64,000 nt of DNA from CAVYOE01 sp963770155 (GTDB lineage: Bacteria > Actinomycetota > Thermoleophilia > Solirubrobacterales > 70-9): NCBI GenBank assembly GCA_963770155.1, contig CAVYOE010000001.1:1302001-1366000 (forward strand). Reading direction: 5' to 3'. Every line of letters starts with the position of its first letter. Position 1 is the stretch's first letter. The notes beneath the pieces were generated by a model. That model saw only the letters and a program-made list of their open reading frames with translations. It was not told where the DNA came from and did no database searches. Both the position numbers and the translations under genes were made by a program. This document shows positions 1-10,080 of the stretch, one piece after another.

Positions 1-2
1 GC

Positions 3-74
3 GTCTCCGAGAAGGAGCGAAGCGCGATCGCCGAGATCGCGGCCACGGTAGGGACCGATCCTCCTGCGGGCTAG
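3..74 (+). CDS. C-terminal end of an upstream gene (partial)
   Basis: The frame beginning at base 3 is open from the window edge to a TAG at 72-74 and ends in TVGTDPPAG. Codon choice is GC-rich at third positions like the flanking genes. It could be the tail of a gene that overlaps the next coding region. It is too short to identify. Confidence 0.4.
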   Translation, partial: VSEKERSAIAEIAATVGTDPPAG

Positions 75-1074
75 ACGCCTCATCGCAGTACTCCTTTGTG
101 GCTTGCTCGCGGTCGGAGCCGCGGCCTCGATCGCTGCCAAGAAAAAGCCGGCGAAGCCGTTCCCGCGCGGGCCCTACCCCTCGCTCGGCGCCTGCCCGGT
201 CTTTCCGCCGTCTGTCGCCCCGCCCGGCGCGCCGGCGGCCGCCGACCAGACCGCCTGGAATCAGGACATCTCGGCGGCGCCGGTCGACCCGAACTCGGCC
301 AACTACATCGCCTTCATCCAGGCAAACGGCGGCGACAACCTGCATCCCGACTTCGGCTCTCCGCGGGAGTACGGCTTTCCCTACGCGGTGGTCGGCAAGA
401 AGCAGAAGAAGACCAAGGTCAAGTTCGTCGCCTACGGCGACGAGTCGACCCGCGGGCCCTACCGGGTGCCGCTGGGGGCGCCGGTCGAGGGAGGTCCGAC
501 TGCCGACGGCGACCGGCACGTGCTCGTGATCGACCGCAAGCGCTGCCTGCTCCAGGAGCTCTACCGCGCCTTCCCGAGGAAGAAGCCGAAGCCGCGCTGG
601 CTCGCCGACGGCGGCGTCGTCTGGAACCTGCGCTCGGCGGCGCTCCGGACCCCCGGCTTCACCTCCGCCGACGCCGCCGGCCTACCGATCTTCCCCGGAC
701 TGGTCCGCTTCGACGAAGCCGCCGCAGGTGTCATCAACCACGCGTTCCGGGTGACCTTCTCCAAGACCCAGAAGGCCTACGTCAACCCCGGCTCCCACTG
801 CGCCAGCAGCACCACCGATCCGAATGCACCGCCGATGGGTCTGCGCCTCCGGCTCAGCGCCGGCTACGACCTCTCCGCCATCACCGGCCCCGCCCGCGCG
901 ATCGCCGAGGCGCTGAAGCGCTACGGCCTGGTCGTCGCCGACAACGGCTCCAACTGGTTCGTCTCCGGCACCTCAGACGTCCGCTGGGACGACGACAACC
1001 TGGGCCAGCTCAAGGCCATCCCGGGAACTGCGTTCGAGGTGGTGCAGAGTGCCGCGCCGGTCGTGCGCTGCTGA
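64..1074 (+). CDS. Conserved secreted protein of unknown function
   Basis: A mature domain of about 310 residues starts with an ACPVFPP segment and carries the motifs WNQDISAAPVDP, HPDFGSP, DGDRHVLVIDR, DEAAAGVINHAFR and ADNGSNWFVSG. I recall this pattern from secreted actinobacterial proteins with no assigned activity. An N-terminal signal peptide is readable (RRLIAVLLCGLLAVGAAA), but its codons lie upstream of the first canonical start, TTG at 103. In frame there is only CTG at 64 and an upstream stop at 49-51, so the true start is unresolved: CTG, or a base error. The stop TGA overlaps the ATG of the next gene by one base, which implies co-translation with the VOC protein. Confidence 0.7.
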   Translation: MRARRLIAVLLCGLLAVGAAASIAAKKKPAKPFPRGPYPSLGACPVFPPSVAPPGAPAAADQTAWNQDISAAPVDPNSANYIAFIQANGGDNLHPDFGSPREYGFPYAVVGKKQKKTKVKFVAYGDESTRGPYRVPLGAPVEGGPTADGDRHVLVIDRKRCLLQELYRAFPRKKPKPRWLADGGVVWNLRSAALRTPGFTSADAAGLPIFPGLVRFDEAAAGVINHAFRVTFSKTQKAYVNPGSHCASSTTDPNAPPMGLRLRLSAGYDLSAITGPARAIAEALKRYGLVVADNGSNWFVSGTSDVRWDDDNLGQLKAIPGTAFEVVQSAAPVVRC

Positions 1075-1400
1075 TGCCGGCACCGCTGGTCGAGTTTCCC
1101 GCCGACGACGCTGAGCGGGCGCGGCGGTTCTGGGCAGGTGTTCTCGGCGCCCAGCTGGAGGCACGATCTACCGAAGCCGGAGCGGGATGGGAATCGGAGA
1201 GCGACGGGCTCCGGCTCGGAATCCACGAGCGCGGACCCGGCCCAGGAGACACCGCCTCCCTCCCTTACTTCACCGTCGCGGACATCGCCGAGACGATCGA
1301 GAAGATCACCGAACTCGGCGGCTCGGTGATCCACCCCGGCGAGCGCTGGGCAATCTGCCGCGACTCCGAGGGCAACCCGTTCGCCCTCGCCGCCGGCTAG
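1074..1400 (+). CDS. VOC (glyoxalase/bleomycin-resistance fold) family protein
   Basis: A 108-residue protein with the single vicinal-oxygen-chelate module layout. An opening strand LVEFPADDAERARRFWAGVLG is typical of the family, followed by a central YFTVADIAETIEKITELGG and a closing CRDSEGNPFALA. VOC proteins bind metals or small ligands and include lyases, dioxygenases and resistance proteins. Metal ligands are not obvious here, so the substrate cannot be named. The ATG at 1074 shares one base with the upstream TGA, so the gene is probably translated as the second cistron of the secreted-protein transcript. Confidence 0.8.
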   Translation: MPAPLVEFPADDAERARRFWAGVLGAQLEARSTEAGAGWESESDGLRLGIHERGPGPGDTASLPYFTVADIAETIEKITELGGSVIHPGERWAICRDSEGNPFALAAG

Positions 1401-1403
1401 AGC

Positions 1404-2691
1404 TCAGCGCCGCCGCGCGTTCTTTGGCCGATAGCTCTTGGTCCCGGTGCCGGAGCGGTGGCCGTTGCTCTTCGCCTTGCGGTGGCCGCCATTACGCGAG
1501 CCGTTACCGCGGGCGCCGTTCCCGCCGCCGCCGTTGCCGCGCCGCTTCTGCGTTCCCTGCGGCACGTCGTCAAAGCCCGGGGGCTGCTCGGCATGGAACT
1601 CACGGGTGAGCCCGAGCGCCTTCGCGATCCCGCGCATCTCGCGGCTCTGGTCGGGGAGGACGAAGCTCGACGCCGCTCCCGCCCGGCCGGCGCGGGCGGT
1701 GCGCCCGGTCCGGTGCACGTAGGTCTCGCGATCCTCGGGGGCGTCGAAGTTGATCACGTGGGTGATGTCGTCGACGTCGATTCCGCGCGAGGCCACGTCG
1801 GTGGCGACGAGCGTGTCGATGTCGCCGGCTTCGAACCCGGCCAGCGCCCTGCGGCGCTGCCCCTGTGACTTGTTGCCGTGCATCGCGACCGCGCGGACCT
1901 TGTGGCGGTCGAGCTTCTTCACCAGGCGGTCGGCGCCGCGCTTGGTGCGGACGAAGACGAGCGTGCGGCCGTTCTCGGCCGCGCGCAGCTCTCCAACCAG
2001 GGCATCGACCTTGTCGTCGTGGCGGAGGTGGAGGAAGCGGTGCTCGATCTCGAGACCCTTCTCTCCCTGCGGCGCATGGACGTGGCGGGCGGGATCCTTG
2101 GTGTAGGCGGAGGCGAGCTTGCCGACCGCGCCCTCCAAGCGTCGCCGAGAAGAACAGCGTCTGGCGCTTGCCCTTGATCTGGGAGACGATCCGGTCGACC
2201 GGGGGCTTGAAGCCCATGTCGAGCATCCGGTCGGCCTCGTCGAGGACGAGGATGCTGATCTTCGCCAGGGAGATATCGCGGCGCTCGAGCAGGTCCTCGA
2301 GCCGGCCGGGGGTGGCAACGACGATGTCGGCCTTGGCGGCGCGTTTGGCCTGCGCGTGCAGGCCGACCCCGCCATAGACCGGTGCGACCTTGAGCCCGCG
2401 GGCGCGGGCGACCGCCTCGGTCTCCTCGACGATCTGCTCGGCGAGCTCGCGGGTCGGCGCCAGGATCAGTGCCTGGGGGTGCCCGCCTTTCTCGAGCCGA
2501 TCGACGATCGGCACGGAGAAGGCGAGCGTCTTGCCCGACCCGGTAGGCGATTGGACCAGTACGTCGCGGCCGCCGAGAACATCGGCGATTGCGAGCCTCT
2601 GGACCGCAAATGGTTGTTCGATGCCGCGCTTGGCGAGTGCGTCCACGACTGGACGCGACACGCCGAGATCGGCGAATGATTCAGATGACAT
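1404..2691 (-). pseudogene. DEAD-box ATP-dependent RNA helicase, single frameshift
   Basis: The protein starts at ATG 2691 behind AAGGAG with 10-nt spacing. It shows the Q motif, Walker A SPTGSGKT (about residues 48-55), APTRELA, TPGR, VLDEADRM and motif III FSATL. The frame breaks near 2134-2140, where one extra G seems present (CTTGGAGGGC where CTTGAGGGC would keep frame). It resumes at EGAVGKLASAYTKD and continues through the second RecA-like domain (ATDVASRGIDV, HRTGRTARAGRAG). The C-terminal tail is a basic Gly/Asn/Arg-rich stretch typical of RNA-binding tails of cold-shock and ribosome-assembly helicases. Both halves are otherwise intact, so a sequencing indel is more likely than true decay. 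Confidence 0.85.
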
Positions 2692-2709
2692 GTAGTGCTT
2701 ACTCCTTAT

Positions 2710-2746
2710 GAGTTGATTCGGGGAGATCCAGTAGCCCCGAGAACTC
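2710..2746 (-). promoter_or_regulatory. Stem-loop in the 5' leader of the DEAD-box gene
   Basis: On the minus-strand transcript GAGTT-ct-CGGGG, an 11-nt loop, CCCCG-aatc-AACTC can form a bulged stem ending just upstream of the AAGGAG ribosome binding site (2702-2707). A structured leader would suit a cold-responsive helicase gene. The regulatory role is inference only. Confidence 0.3.
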
Positions 2747-2931
2747 AAGAAGCGCAGGGGAGAAACGGAACCTCTCGGGCGACGAATCCGCGTGGCGGCG
2801 GTCACCCGACGCAAATCACCGTAGCAGGCCCCCACACCGAGTACCCTGGGTAGGCAGCTTCAGGTAGGAATCGCCCGGCGGCCTCCCCCTTCGTCCTCGC
2901 GCGACCCATTTTCGAGGGGACCGAAAGGAAC

Positions 2932-3300
2932 TTGACCTTGACCGATGCATTGATGATGGCCGCTGAAGGCACGAAGAGCTGGACCTGCGACCGCTGCGAG
3001 GTGTCCGTGCAGTGGATGGTCGACCACGTCGACGAAGACCGGGACCTGCCGCCCAACTGGGAGCGAGTCGACGAGCGCCTCCACTGCCTCGGCTGCCGCC
3101 GCGACATCGCGGCCGAAGCAGCCGAGACGCCCGACGACGCCCCCCTGAACGAGCGCGTGAAGCTCCAGGGCCAGGCCCGGGTCGCATTCGAGCTCGAGCG
3201 CGATCCCGACCGACCCAACGGCGAGATCGCCAAGGCCTGCCACACCTCGGGCGCTGCTGTGCAGAAGGCGCGCGTGCGGTTGGGGTTGGTGGAGGGGTAG
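2932..3300 (+). CDS. Small zinc-ribbon protein with C-terminal helix-turn-helix-like segment
   Basis: About 120 residues. Two Cys pairs, CDRC (about residue 19) and CLGC (about residue 52), would form one zinc ribbon. The C-terminal part NGEIAKACHTSGAAVQKARVRLG looks like a short DNA-binding helix-turn-helix. TTG 2932, TTG 2938 and ATG 2953 are all possible starts; the purine-rich AAAGGAA at 2924-2930 best suits TTG 2938. The gene is divergent from the DEAD-box helicase and 62 bases upstream of typA. The function is unknown; a small nucleic-acid-binding regulator is a reasonable guess. Confidence 0.65.
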   Translation: MTLTDALMMAAEGTKSWTCDRCEVSVQWMVDHVDEDRDLPPNWERVDERLHCLGCRRDIAAEAAETPDDAPLNERVKLQGQARVAFELERDPDRPNGEIAKACHTSGAAVQKARVRLGLVEG

Positions 3301-3315
3301 GCCTAGCTTCGGCTG

Positions 3316-3358
3316 GGGAGGAGTCCTCCTCCCTACCATGACCGGTCCTTGAGACCGG
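3316..3358 (+). promoter_or_regulatory. Two tandem hairpins in the typA leader
   Basis: A perfect hairpin GGGAGGAG-tc-CTCCTCCC occupies 3316-3333. A second one, CCGGTC-cttga-GACCGG, occupies 3342-3358 and ends four bases before the typA ATG at 3363. The second hairpin fills the space where a ribosome binding site would be expected. A four-residue ORF (ATG 3338 to TGA 3352) lies inside. The first hairpin may terminate the upstream zinc-ribbon gene. Attenuation or translational control is inference. Confidence 0.4.
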
Positions 3359-3362
3359 AACC

Positions 3363-5219
<1,857 letters not shown>

Positions 5220-5275
5220 TCGGAGGCTCCGATTGGCTTTGCAGCTCCCGCTGATCAGCCCTTGGTCGCGGGTAT

Positions 5276-5331
5276 GAATCGGCGGCCCAATTCGTTTCTC
5301 GCTACGACCGCACGCGAATCCGAGAGACCAC
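5276..5331 (+). repeat. Imperfect 56-bp direct repeat, copy A
   Basis: It begins GAATCGGCGGCCCAATTCG and ends AGAGACCAC. It matches copy B (5958-6013) at 46 of 56 positions by hand alignment with no gaps, including the identical core ATTCGTTTCTCGCTA. The two copies flank the RusA-like gene at the left edge of the island. They may be old attachment-type repeats or boundary sequences of a small mobile unit. Confidence 0.6.
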
Positions 5332-5465
5332 TCGCCGGCTCGACTAGAGCACTCCCGCTTTCACGCGAAAGGAGGCGCCGACAAGGGGGCTGTGATCAGT
5401 TGAACACCGTATTCGTGTCGAAGTGAACACAGCGATGCTCTCGCTTCCCCTTCGTGCGAGGAGCT

Positions 5466-5897
5466 TCAGGGGGCGCTGAGATCCGGGGTGGTTGAGGGAT
5501 CCCAGGAGATGGTGATAACCGCCCCCTGGTCCTCGGGACTATCCACTTCCTCCTTCTCGATGAGGAGTCGGAACACCCGCGTGTCGTCCACGTCGGGGAG
5601 AAGGACCCCGGTGAGTCTCCGGACGTTCTGCGAGGTGAAGAGTGTGTCGAGGACAGGCTTGACGAAGTTGTCGAGGTCGACGGCCGGCCTCGCCAGGTCC
5701 AAAGGGGTCATCCGGAAGGTCACCTCGACGGTGAACCTGGCGGCCTTCAGGTGCGGCGAGGTGAACGGCGCCTGCGGATAGGCAGCCTCCACAGCGCCGC
5801 CTATGGCGTCCCTCCATTCGGAGCTATCGCGGCGCGCTGGGTGTTCACGCACCCGAATCTCCCAGGGGTTCGGGGTTGAGTCAACTTCTTCGCTCAT
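5466..5897 (-). CDS. RusA-family Holliday-junction resolvase-like protein
   Basis: 143 residues. The segment PAVDLDNFVKPVLDTLF followed by LLPDVDDTRVFRL matches the RusA pattern of acidic residues (two Asp separated by one residue, a nearby Lys, then a downstream Asp pair) used to bind metal and cut four-way junctions. Downstream strands KEEV and ITISW fit the fold. RusA homologues usually sit on prophages or other mobile DNA, which agrees with the position at the island edge between two direct repeats. The start ATG 5897 has GGAG 10 bases upstream. Codon use is less GC-biased than in typA. Confidence 0.75.
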   Translation of the reverse strand: MSEEVDSTPNPWEIRVREHPARRDSSEWRDAIGGAVEAAYPQAPFTSPHLKAARFTVEVTFRMTPLDLARPAVDLDNFVKPVLDTLFTSQNVRRLTGVLLPDVDDTRVFRLLIEKEEVDSPEDQGAVITISWDPSTTPDLSAP

Positions 5898-5957
5898 GGC
5901 AGCATTCTCCGGCTTTGCGCGAGAAGCAGCAATCTAATCCGTGGTCTTCCAAAGATC

Positions 5958-6013
5958 GAATAGGCGGCCCGATTCGTTTCTCGCTATCACCCGGCGAGAA
6001 TCCGCGAGGCCAC
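5958..6013 (+). repeat. Imperfect 56-bp direct repeat, copy B
   Basis: It begins GAATAGGCGGCCCGATTCG and ends GAGGCCAC. It matches copy A (5276-5331) in the same orientation at 46 of 56 positions. The interval between the copies contains only the RusA-like gene and spacer. Confidence 0.6.
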
Positions 6014-6136
6014 AAACCTGGATAGCTAGCGGACCCCAGAAACAGCTGCTTCGCATGGAAGCGGGCGTTCGAGGCAGACTTGCGGCCTTGAAGTGAGGAC
6101 GCCAAGACCGTGGGTGGGCACAGTTAAGCTTGACTC

Positions 6137-6907
6137 GTGGGGGAAGGCTCCAACGCAACATTCGACCGGCGGACCGAGGTCGAAAGCCTGCTTGAACAGG
6201 ACGAGACTGTGCTGGGTCGTTTTTGGCGCTATGAGAGCGAGGGGCTCTCGGCGGAGCAGATGCAGGAAGCAGAAGGAACCGCAACTGCGGGCTGGACCTA
6301 CAACTACCGCTCATTGCTGGGGGTCCTTCGGGATGGGGAGATTCCGTCAAGTCCTACCGGGGCCCTTCAGGGCGCGCGGCGAGTTCGCTCCTGGCTGAAG
6401 CACCTCGAGCTTAGTCCTGAATTGCGCCAAGCCTTCATTGAGCAGGAGTCACTGCTCATGTCCCGAGCCGAGGATCGAGAGGCCCAGGAGGAGGAGGTCG
6501 GAGAGGCAGTCCAGAAAACGAAAGCTGCTGAGGCGGCGGCGGGTCCCGGTATCTACGTCTACACCTTGCCACATTATCTGCGCCATCCGTATGAGGTGGA
6601 TTCTGGGCGCACGCTCCTCAAAATCGGGCATTCCGCTCATGACGCCATATATCGCGCAACGTCTCAGGGGAAGCTGACCGCGCTGCCTGAAGACCCGATC
6701 CTTCTGAGGGTTTACCCGGTCGAAGAGTCGGCGAAGGCCGAGGCGCAGTTCCACGACTGGCTTAAGGATGCGGACCATTCAGGCAACCGCTCCCTTCGCG
6801 GGGGGTCCGAATGGTTCGTAACTTCAACGAAGTTCCTTGACCGGGTGGCACGATCGGTAGGACTCGACGTCCTAGTGATCAATGAGTTCGAAGCCGGCGA
6901 CGAGTAA
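6137..6907 (+). CDS. GIY-YIG (T5orf172/MUG113-type) nuclease-family protein
   Basis: 256 residues. The N-terminal ~120 residues are helical, with a charged coiled-coil-like stretch (AEDREAQEEEVGEAV). The C-terminal domain opens with GIYVYTLP, continues LLKIGHSAHDAIYR (the KIG variant of YIG followed by an Arg) and then ALPEDPILLRVY and ESAKAEAQFHDWL, giving the family's Glu-x-x-x-His. This is the T5orf172 order of motifs. Family members are DNA-cutting or DNA-binding domains common in phages and mobile islands. The GTG at 6137 is the first start; no strong ribosome binding site is visible. The next gene follows after 47 bases and may be co-transcribed. Confidence 0.75.
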   Translation: MGEGSNATFDRRTEVESLLEQDETVLGRFWRYESEGLSAEQMQEAEGTATAGWTYNYRSLLGVLRDGEIPSSPTGALQGARRVRSWLKHLELSPELRQAFIEQESLLMSRAEDREAQEEEVGEAVQKTKAAEAAAGPGIYVYTLPHYLRHPYEVDSGRTLLKIGHSAHDAIYRATSQGKLTALPEDPILLRVYPVEESAKAEAQFHDWLKDADHSGNRSLRGGSEWFVTSTKFLDRVARSVGLDVLVINEFEAGDE

Positions 6908-6954
6908 GTAGCCGCTTCGGACGAGAACCGAATCCCAAAGCACCAGGACGCGAC

Positions 6955-7977
6955 ATGCCGGTTGACCACTCACACATCGTTCCCGCCATGTACCTGCGCC
7001 GGTGGGCCGACGAAAATGATTGCCTCGAGATGCTCCTTGTGGAACACGGAAGTACAAAGCGCGTCCCTGTGAAAGAAGCGGGAGTGAGGGGCGGGGGTTT
7101 CTACAAACGAGAACGCCCGAGCGGCGAACGGAGCGATGACATTGAGACTGTGTCGCTTCACAGGATCGAAAACGCAACCGCGCCGATACTGCGGGGGCTC
7201 GAGGATCAATGGCCGTTGGACGGAAACCAGAAGGCCACAGTCGCGATGTTTGTCGCCGCCCAGCTTGTCCGCGGACCGAGATGGTTCGAATGGCATAAGA
7301 GATTCGCGGTGGACAACTTGGGGCGCTTTCGCGAGGAGGGACGGTTCAAACCCAGGCCAGGGACTCAGGCGACTGAAGAAGAGATTCACAGGGCCGCACT
7401 TGAACACGTTCAAGGGAGCACAGAGCGACTCATGACAATGCTCCGTCTCACATCGAGGATCGCAAGCGCCTTCGGGTCAATGCACTGGAGCCTCATCCGC
7501 TTTAGCTCTCCAGCCCTTGCCACCTCCGATCATCCGGTAGTTGTTTGGCCGCCGGCTGATCGCGGCAGGTCGGCGGAGCCAGCCTCGCCAGGCGAAATCG
7601 GGATCGGCAACTTGTTCGAAGTCCGCCTGCCAACCAGTCCGTCGACTGCGGTTCTTATGACCTGGCGGGACGTGCCGGATGACTCGTCGCCCCTTCGAGG
7701 GAGAACCCACCATGCCGAGAACCTGAATGCGTTCACGATCGCCGAAGCCGAGAAAGCGTGGTTCTTTGGGTCGGGGGCGCGTCGACCGCGGTGCCGTTCA
7801 GGCAATTGGATGCCTGTGGCGCCGGAGTTGGTTTCCGGCTACTCGATCCATGAGGCTGCCTTCTCCCAGCGCAGGCGCGACATCCTTACCGACCTGCAGG
7901 GGCGCATTGGCGAAGAGATCGAGGCCGCGCTCGAGGCGAGAATTCGTCACATCCCGCATGCGGGCGAGTTGAGTTGA
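6955..7977 (+). CDS. DUF4238 family protein
   Basis: 340 residues. The opening HSHIVPAMYLRRWADEN matches the DUF4238 start (His-x-x-Pro-x-x-Tyr-Leu-Arg-x-Phe/Trp). The body contains MFVAAQLVRGPRWFEW and the characteristic LATSDHPVVVWPP. The biochemical role of DUF4238 is not known. The family is scattered across bacteria and often found in accessory DNA. Several codons (AGA, CTT, TTG) are rare in the core genes here, consistent with transfer. The ATG at 6955 is supported by the conserved N-terminus. Confidence 0.75.
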   Translation: MPVDHSHIVPAMYLRRWADENDCLEMLLVEHGSTKRVPVKEAGVRGGGFYKRERPSGERSDDIETVSLHRIENATAPILRGLEDQWPLDGNQKATVAMFVAAQLVRGPRWFEWHKRFAVDNLGRFREEGRFKPRPGTQATEEEIHRAALEHVQGSTERLMTMLRLTSRIASAFGSMHWSLIRFSSPALATSDHPVVVWPPADRGRSAEPASPGEIGIGNLFEVRLPTSPSTAVLMTWRDVPDDSSPLRGRTHHAENLNAFTIAEAEKAWFFGSGARRPRCRSGNWMPVAPELVSGYSIHEAAFSQRRRDILTDLQGRIGEEIEAALEARIRHIPHAGELS

Positions 7978-8270
7978 CGCACACGCCGCGCGGCGCATTG
8001 CAGGATCATGAATTCGTGCCCCCGCGCGTTGCGATCCCTGGGCGGCTGGTGGCGCCGAATCCTTCCATTGGCAGGACGAAGGAGGCCGCTGCCGGCATCA
8101 GGGCTGGAAAGGACGGCCGCATATGCGTCGGTCCCGAGCCGGGCATCCGCTAGCGCCCGTAAGGGGGCAGTGAAGCCAACTCTACTAAGGGGCCTGTTCG
8201 CCAGATTGAGCCGGCTTCTCGTAATACTGAATGCTGTCGGTCAGTCGTTCCGTGCTTCTATGGCGGTTGG

Positions 8271-9245
8271 ATGACCAAGATCATCGGCGGCAATATCACC
8301 GAAGGTCCCAAGCCGCTTTTGCCGGCCACTGCCCGCTTCGTTGGATTTCTCGACGTGCTCGGAATGAAGGCCTGGGTACAGCAGGACGGCCCCGACGAGG
8401 TCGCTCGTCGCCTGGAAGCCGCCGTCGGACCAGCAATCGGGGCTCGGGATTGGGCAATAAACGACTCCCCCGTTGGGCCTTTCATCGACGTCTCGCAGTT
8501 CTCCGATTCGATGATCCTCTTCACGCTCGACGATTCGTGGGCATCCCTCCTCCTGCTAGTACGAGCACTCAAGCAAACAACGGTGTCGGCACTTGAGGCC
8601 GGTGTCCCACTTCGAGGTGCGATTGCAACCGGAGAGGCCGTGTGCGACCCAGCCAACTCACGATTCGTGGGTCAACCCATTGTGGAGGCCTTTGTTTGGG
8701 AGTGCCAATCCTGGTATCGCGGCGTGGGCGTGCAGTTCACACCGGACTGTCACGAAACCCTTCTGAAAAAATTTCAAAAGGAACCGCTACCGCCGGAACT
8801 CGAATACGACTTGGGAACCGACGCCCTTTCGAAGGTGGCACGCCGCTCATACCATCTGATTTGGCTCAAGTCATCGGATTTTGAGGGTATTGACGCATCA
8901 GCGCCCGATCTTCTCTTCGTTGATCACTGGCCGGGCTACCTGGCTCGGCTTCCAGACGTGCCACTAACACCACAGCAGAAAGAGACATACAAGGACGTCC
9001 TTTCAACTACATCCGAAGGATTGATTAAGCAACACTTCGACGCGCGTGGGCTTCCAGAGCCATCGAACGTTCCGGTAAAGCGACGCCAGTCGACCCGTTT
9101 CCTCGATCTGGCAGACGAGGCGCGCATCGGGTTAGCGAAGAGCGAACCTGCAGGTCGCTCCGTCAAGGACGAAGTCGATTTCTACGCGCGAGAGCTCTCT
9201 CGTCTTGATCAGCTGCGAGTCGATCTTGAAGCCCGGCGGAGTTGA
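8271..9245 (+). CDS. Stand-alone class III nucleotide cyclase-like protein
   Basis: 324 residues. Motifs appear in class III cyclase order: ARFVGFLDVLGMK (about residue 22, equivalent of the FxDIxGF metal-binding strand), VSQFSDSMILF (about 76, equivalent of the GDG metal-binding turn), PLRGAIATGEAV (about 113, equivalent of RxGIxxG) and FVGQPIVEAFVWE (about 131, equivalent of the VNxAARxE helix). Both metal-binding Asp positions appear present. The C-terminal ~130 residues are unlike known sensor domains. No membrane segment or partner domain is attached. Canonical signalling cyclases, Pycsar pyrimidine cyclases and catalytically inert relatives share this fold, so activity is unproven. It sits alone between a DUF4238 gene and an opposing operon. 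Confidence 0.6.
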   Translation: MTKIIGGNITEGPKPLLPATARFVGFLDVLGMKAWVQQDGPDEVARRLEAAVGPAIGARDWAINDSPVGPFIDVSQFSDSMILFTLDDSWASLLLLVRALKQTTVSALEAGVPLRGAIATGEAVCDPANSRFVGQPIVEAFVWECQSWYRGVGVQFTPDCHETLLKKFQKEPLPPELEYDLGTDALSKVARRSYHLIWLKSSDFEGIDASAPDLLFVDHWPGYLARLPDVPLTPQQKETYKDVLSTTSEGLIKQHFDARGLPEPSNVPVKRRQSTRFLDLADEARIGLAKSEPAGRSVKDEVDFYARELSRLDQLRVDLEARRS

Positions 9246-9429
9246 TCCGAAAAGGTGAGTGGGCAAATCCACGGGTCCTGGATTCCTGAGTGGCTGTCCC
9301 GAAAACCCGCCGTCGGCTCATAGCTCCGCCAGAAGACTCAGGTAGGCATGCCATCTGCGAGTGGGATGGGAGTTGGATCCTCGATTGAGACCTCCACCGC
9401 TCGGATCTCGTGAAGTCAGACCGGGTGCC

Positions 9430-10050
9430 TTACGGACTTAAAGGCAGGATCCGAAGCAAGCGATCGTCCTCGGTCCAAAGGGCCCGCCCATCGTGGCCGT
9501 GGCGGACGACACGGAACACGACTTCTGACTCGGGGCTTGCGATTACCCACGGATTCCCGGCAAGCGGGGAGCGAACTGCTAGTTGCGCGTAGTACGGCCC
9601 GTAAGCAACGTCGTTGTCGTCGAGAAGGACGAAGCGAGGCGGGAGATTTGGTCGAAATCGCAGATCACCTCGAGCGAACTCGCTCTGCAACCACTTGTCG
9701 CGGCCCTGGCGGTATTTGACGTCCCGCACAGCTTGCCGCGCGATCTCCAATGCTTCGTCAAGACCGAGATCGGTTAGCTGCGGGCCAGTACGACCAGAAA
9801 TACGTTGTCCCCAACGCCAACGGGCGCTTCCGAACCTAGCGCGGGCACGATCGACCAGACCTGTCGGGGGCGGAACGAGTCCGAGTCGCTCAAATCCCTC
9901 AGGGGGCACCCCGAGCTCGATGAGCGCGTTGCGAAGACGCTCATATCGCTCCTCGGCCTCATTCTTGCCAGATGACTCCACTTCCGGAGAGTCTGGGACA
10001 CAAGACGAATCCTGACGCCGAAGACTCCCCCTGCCCACCAGGCCGGGCAC
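9430..10050 (-). CDS. Hypothetical protein, last gene of the unknown minus-strand operon
   Basis: About 206 residues from GTG 10050; a start further in, near the EERYERLRNALIEL helix, is also possible. It has a helical N-terminus, a basic stretch (RARARFGSARWRWGQR) and a C-terminal mixed region with FVLLDDNDVAYGPYYAQL. I recognise no family. It lies 30 bases after the stop of the RNase-H-like gene and on the same strand as the overlapping run upstream, so it is probably the final cistron. Confidence 0.55.
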   Translation of the reverse strand: MPGLVGRGSLRRQDSSCVPDSPEVESSGKNEAEERYERLRNALIELGVPPEGFERLGLVPPPTGLVDRARARFGSARWRWGQRISGRTGPQLTDLGLDEALEIARQAVRDVKYRQGRDKWLQSEFARGDLRFRPNLPPRFVLLDDNDVAYGPYYAQLAVRSPLAGNPWVIASPESEVVFRVVRHGHDGRALWTEDDRLLRILPLSP

Positions 10051-10080
10051 ACCACTACTTGGCTTCGGGGTGGCCTGCGT

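Noticed and set aside
8008..8274. Possible 88-codon gene in the 293-base gap before the cyclase-like gene
   Set aside because: Codon bias is unlike the neighbours, there is no recognisable domain, and it runs into the start of the next gene. The gap (7978-8270) is treated as non-coding, with nothing else seen in it.
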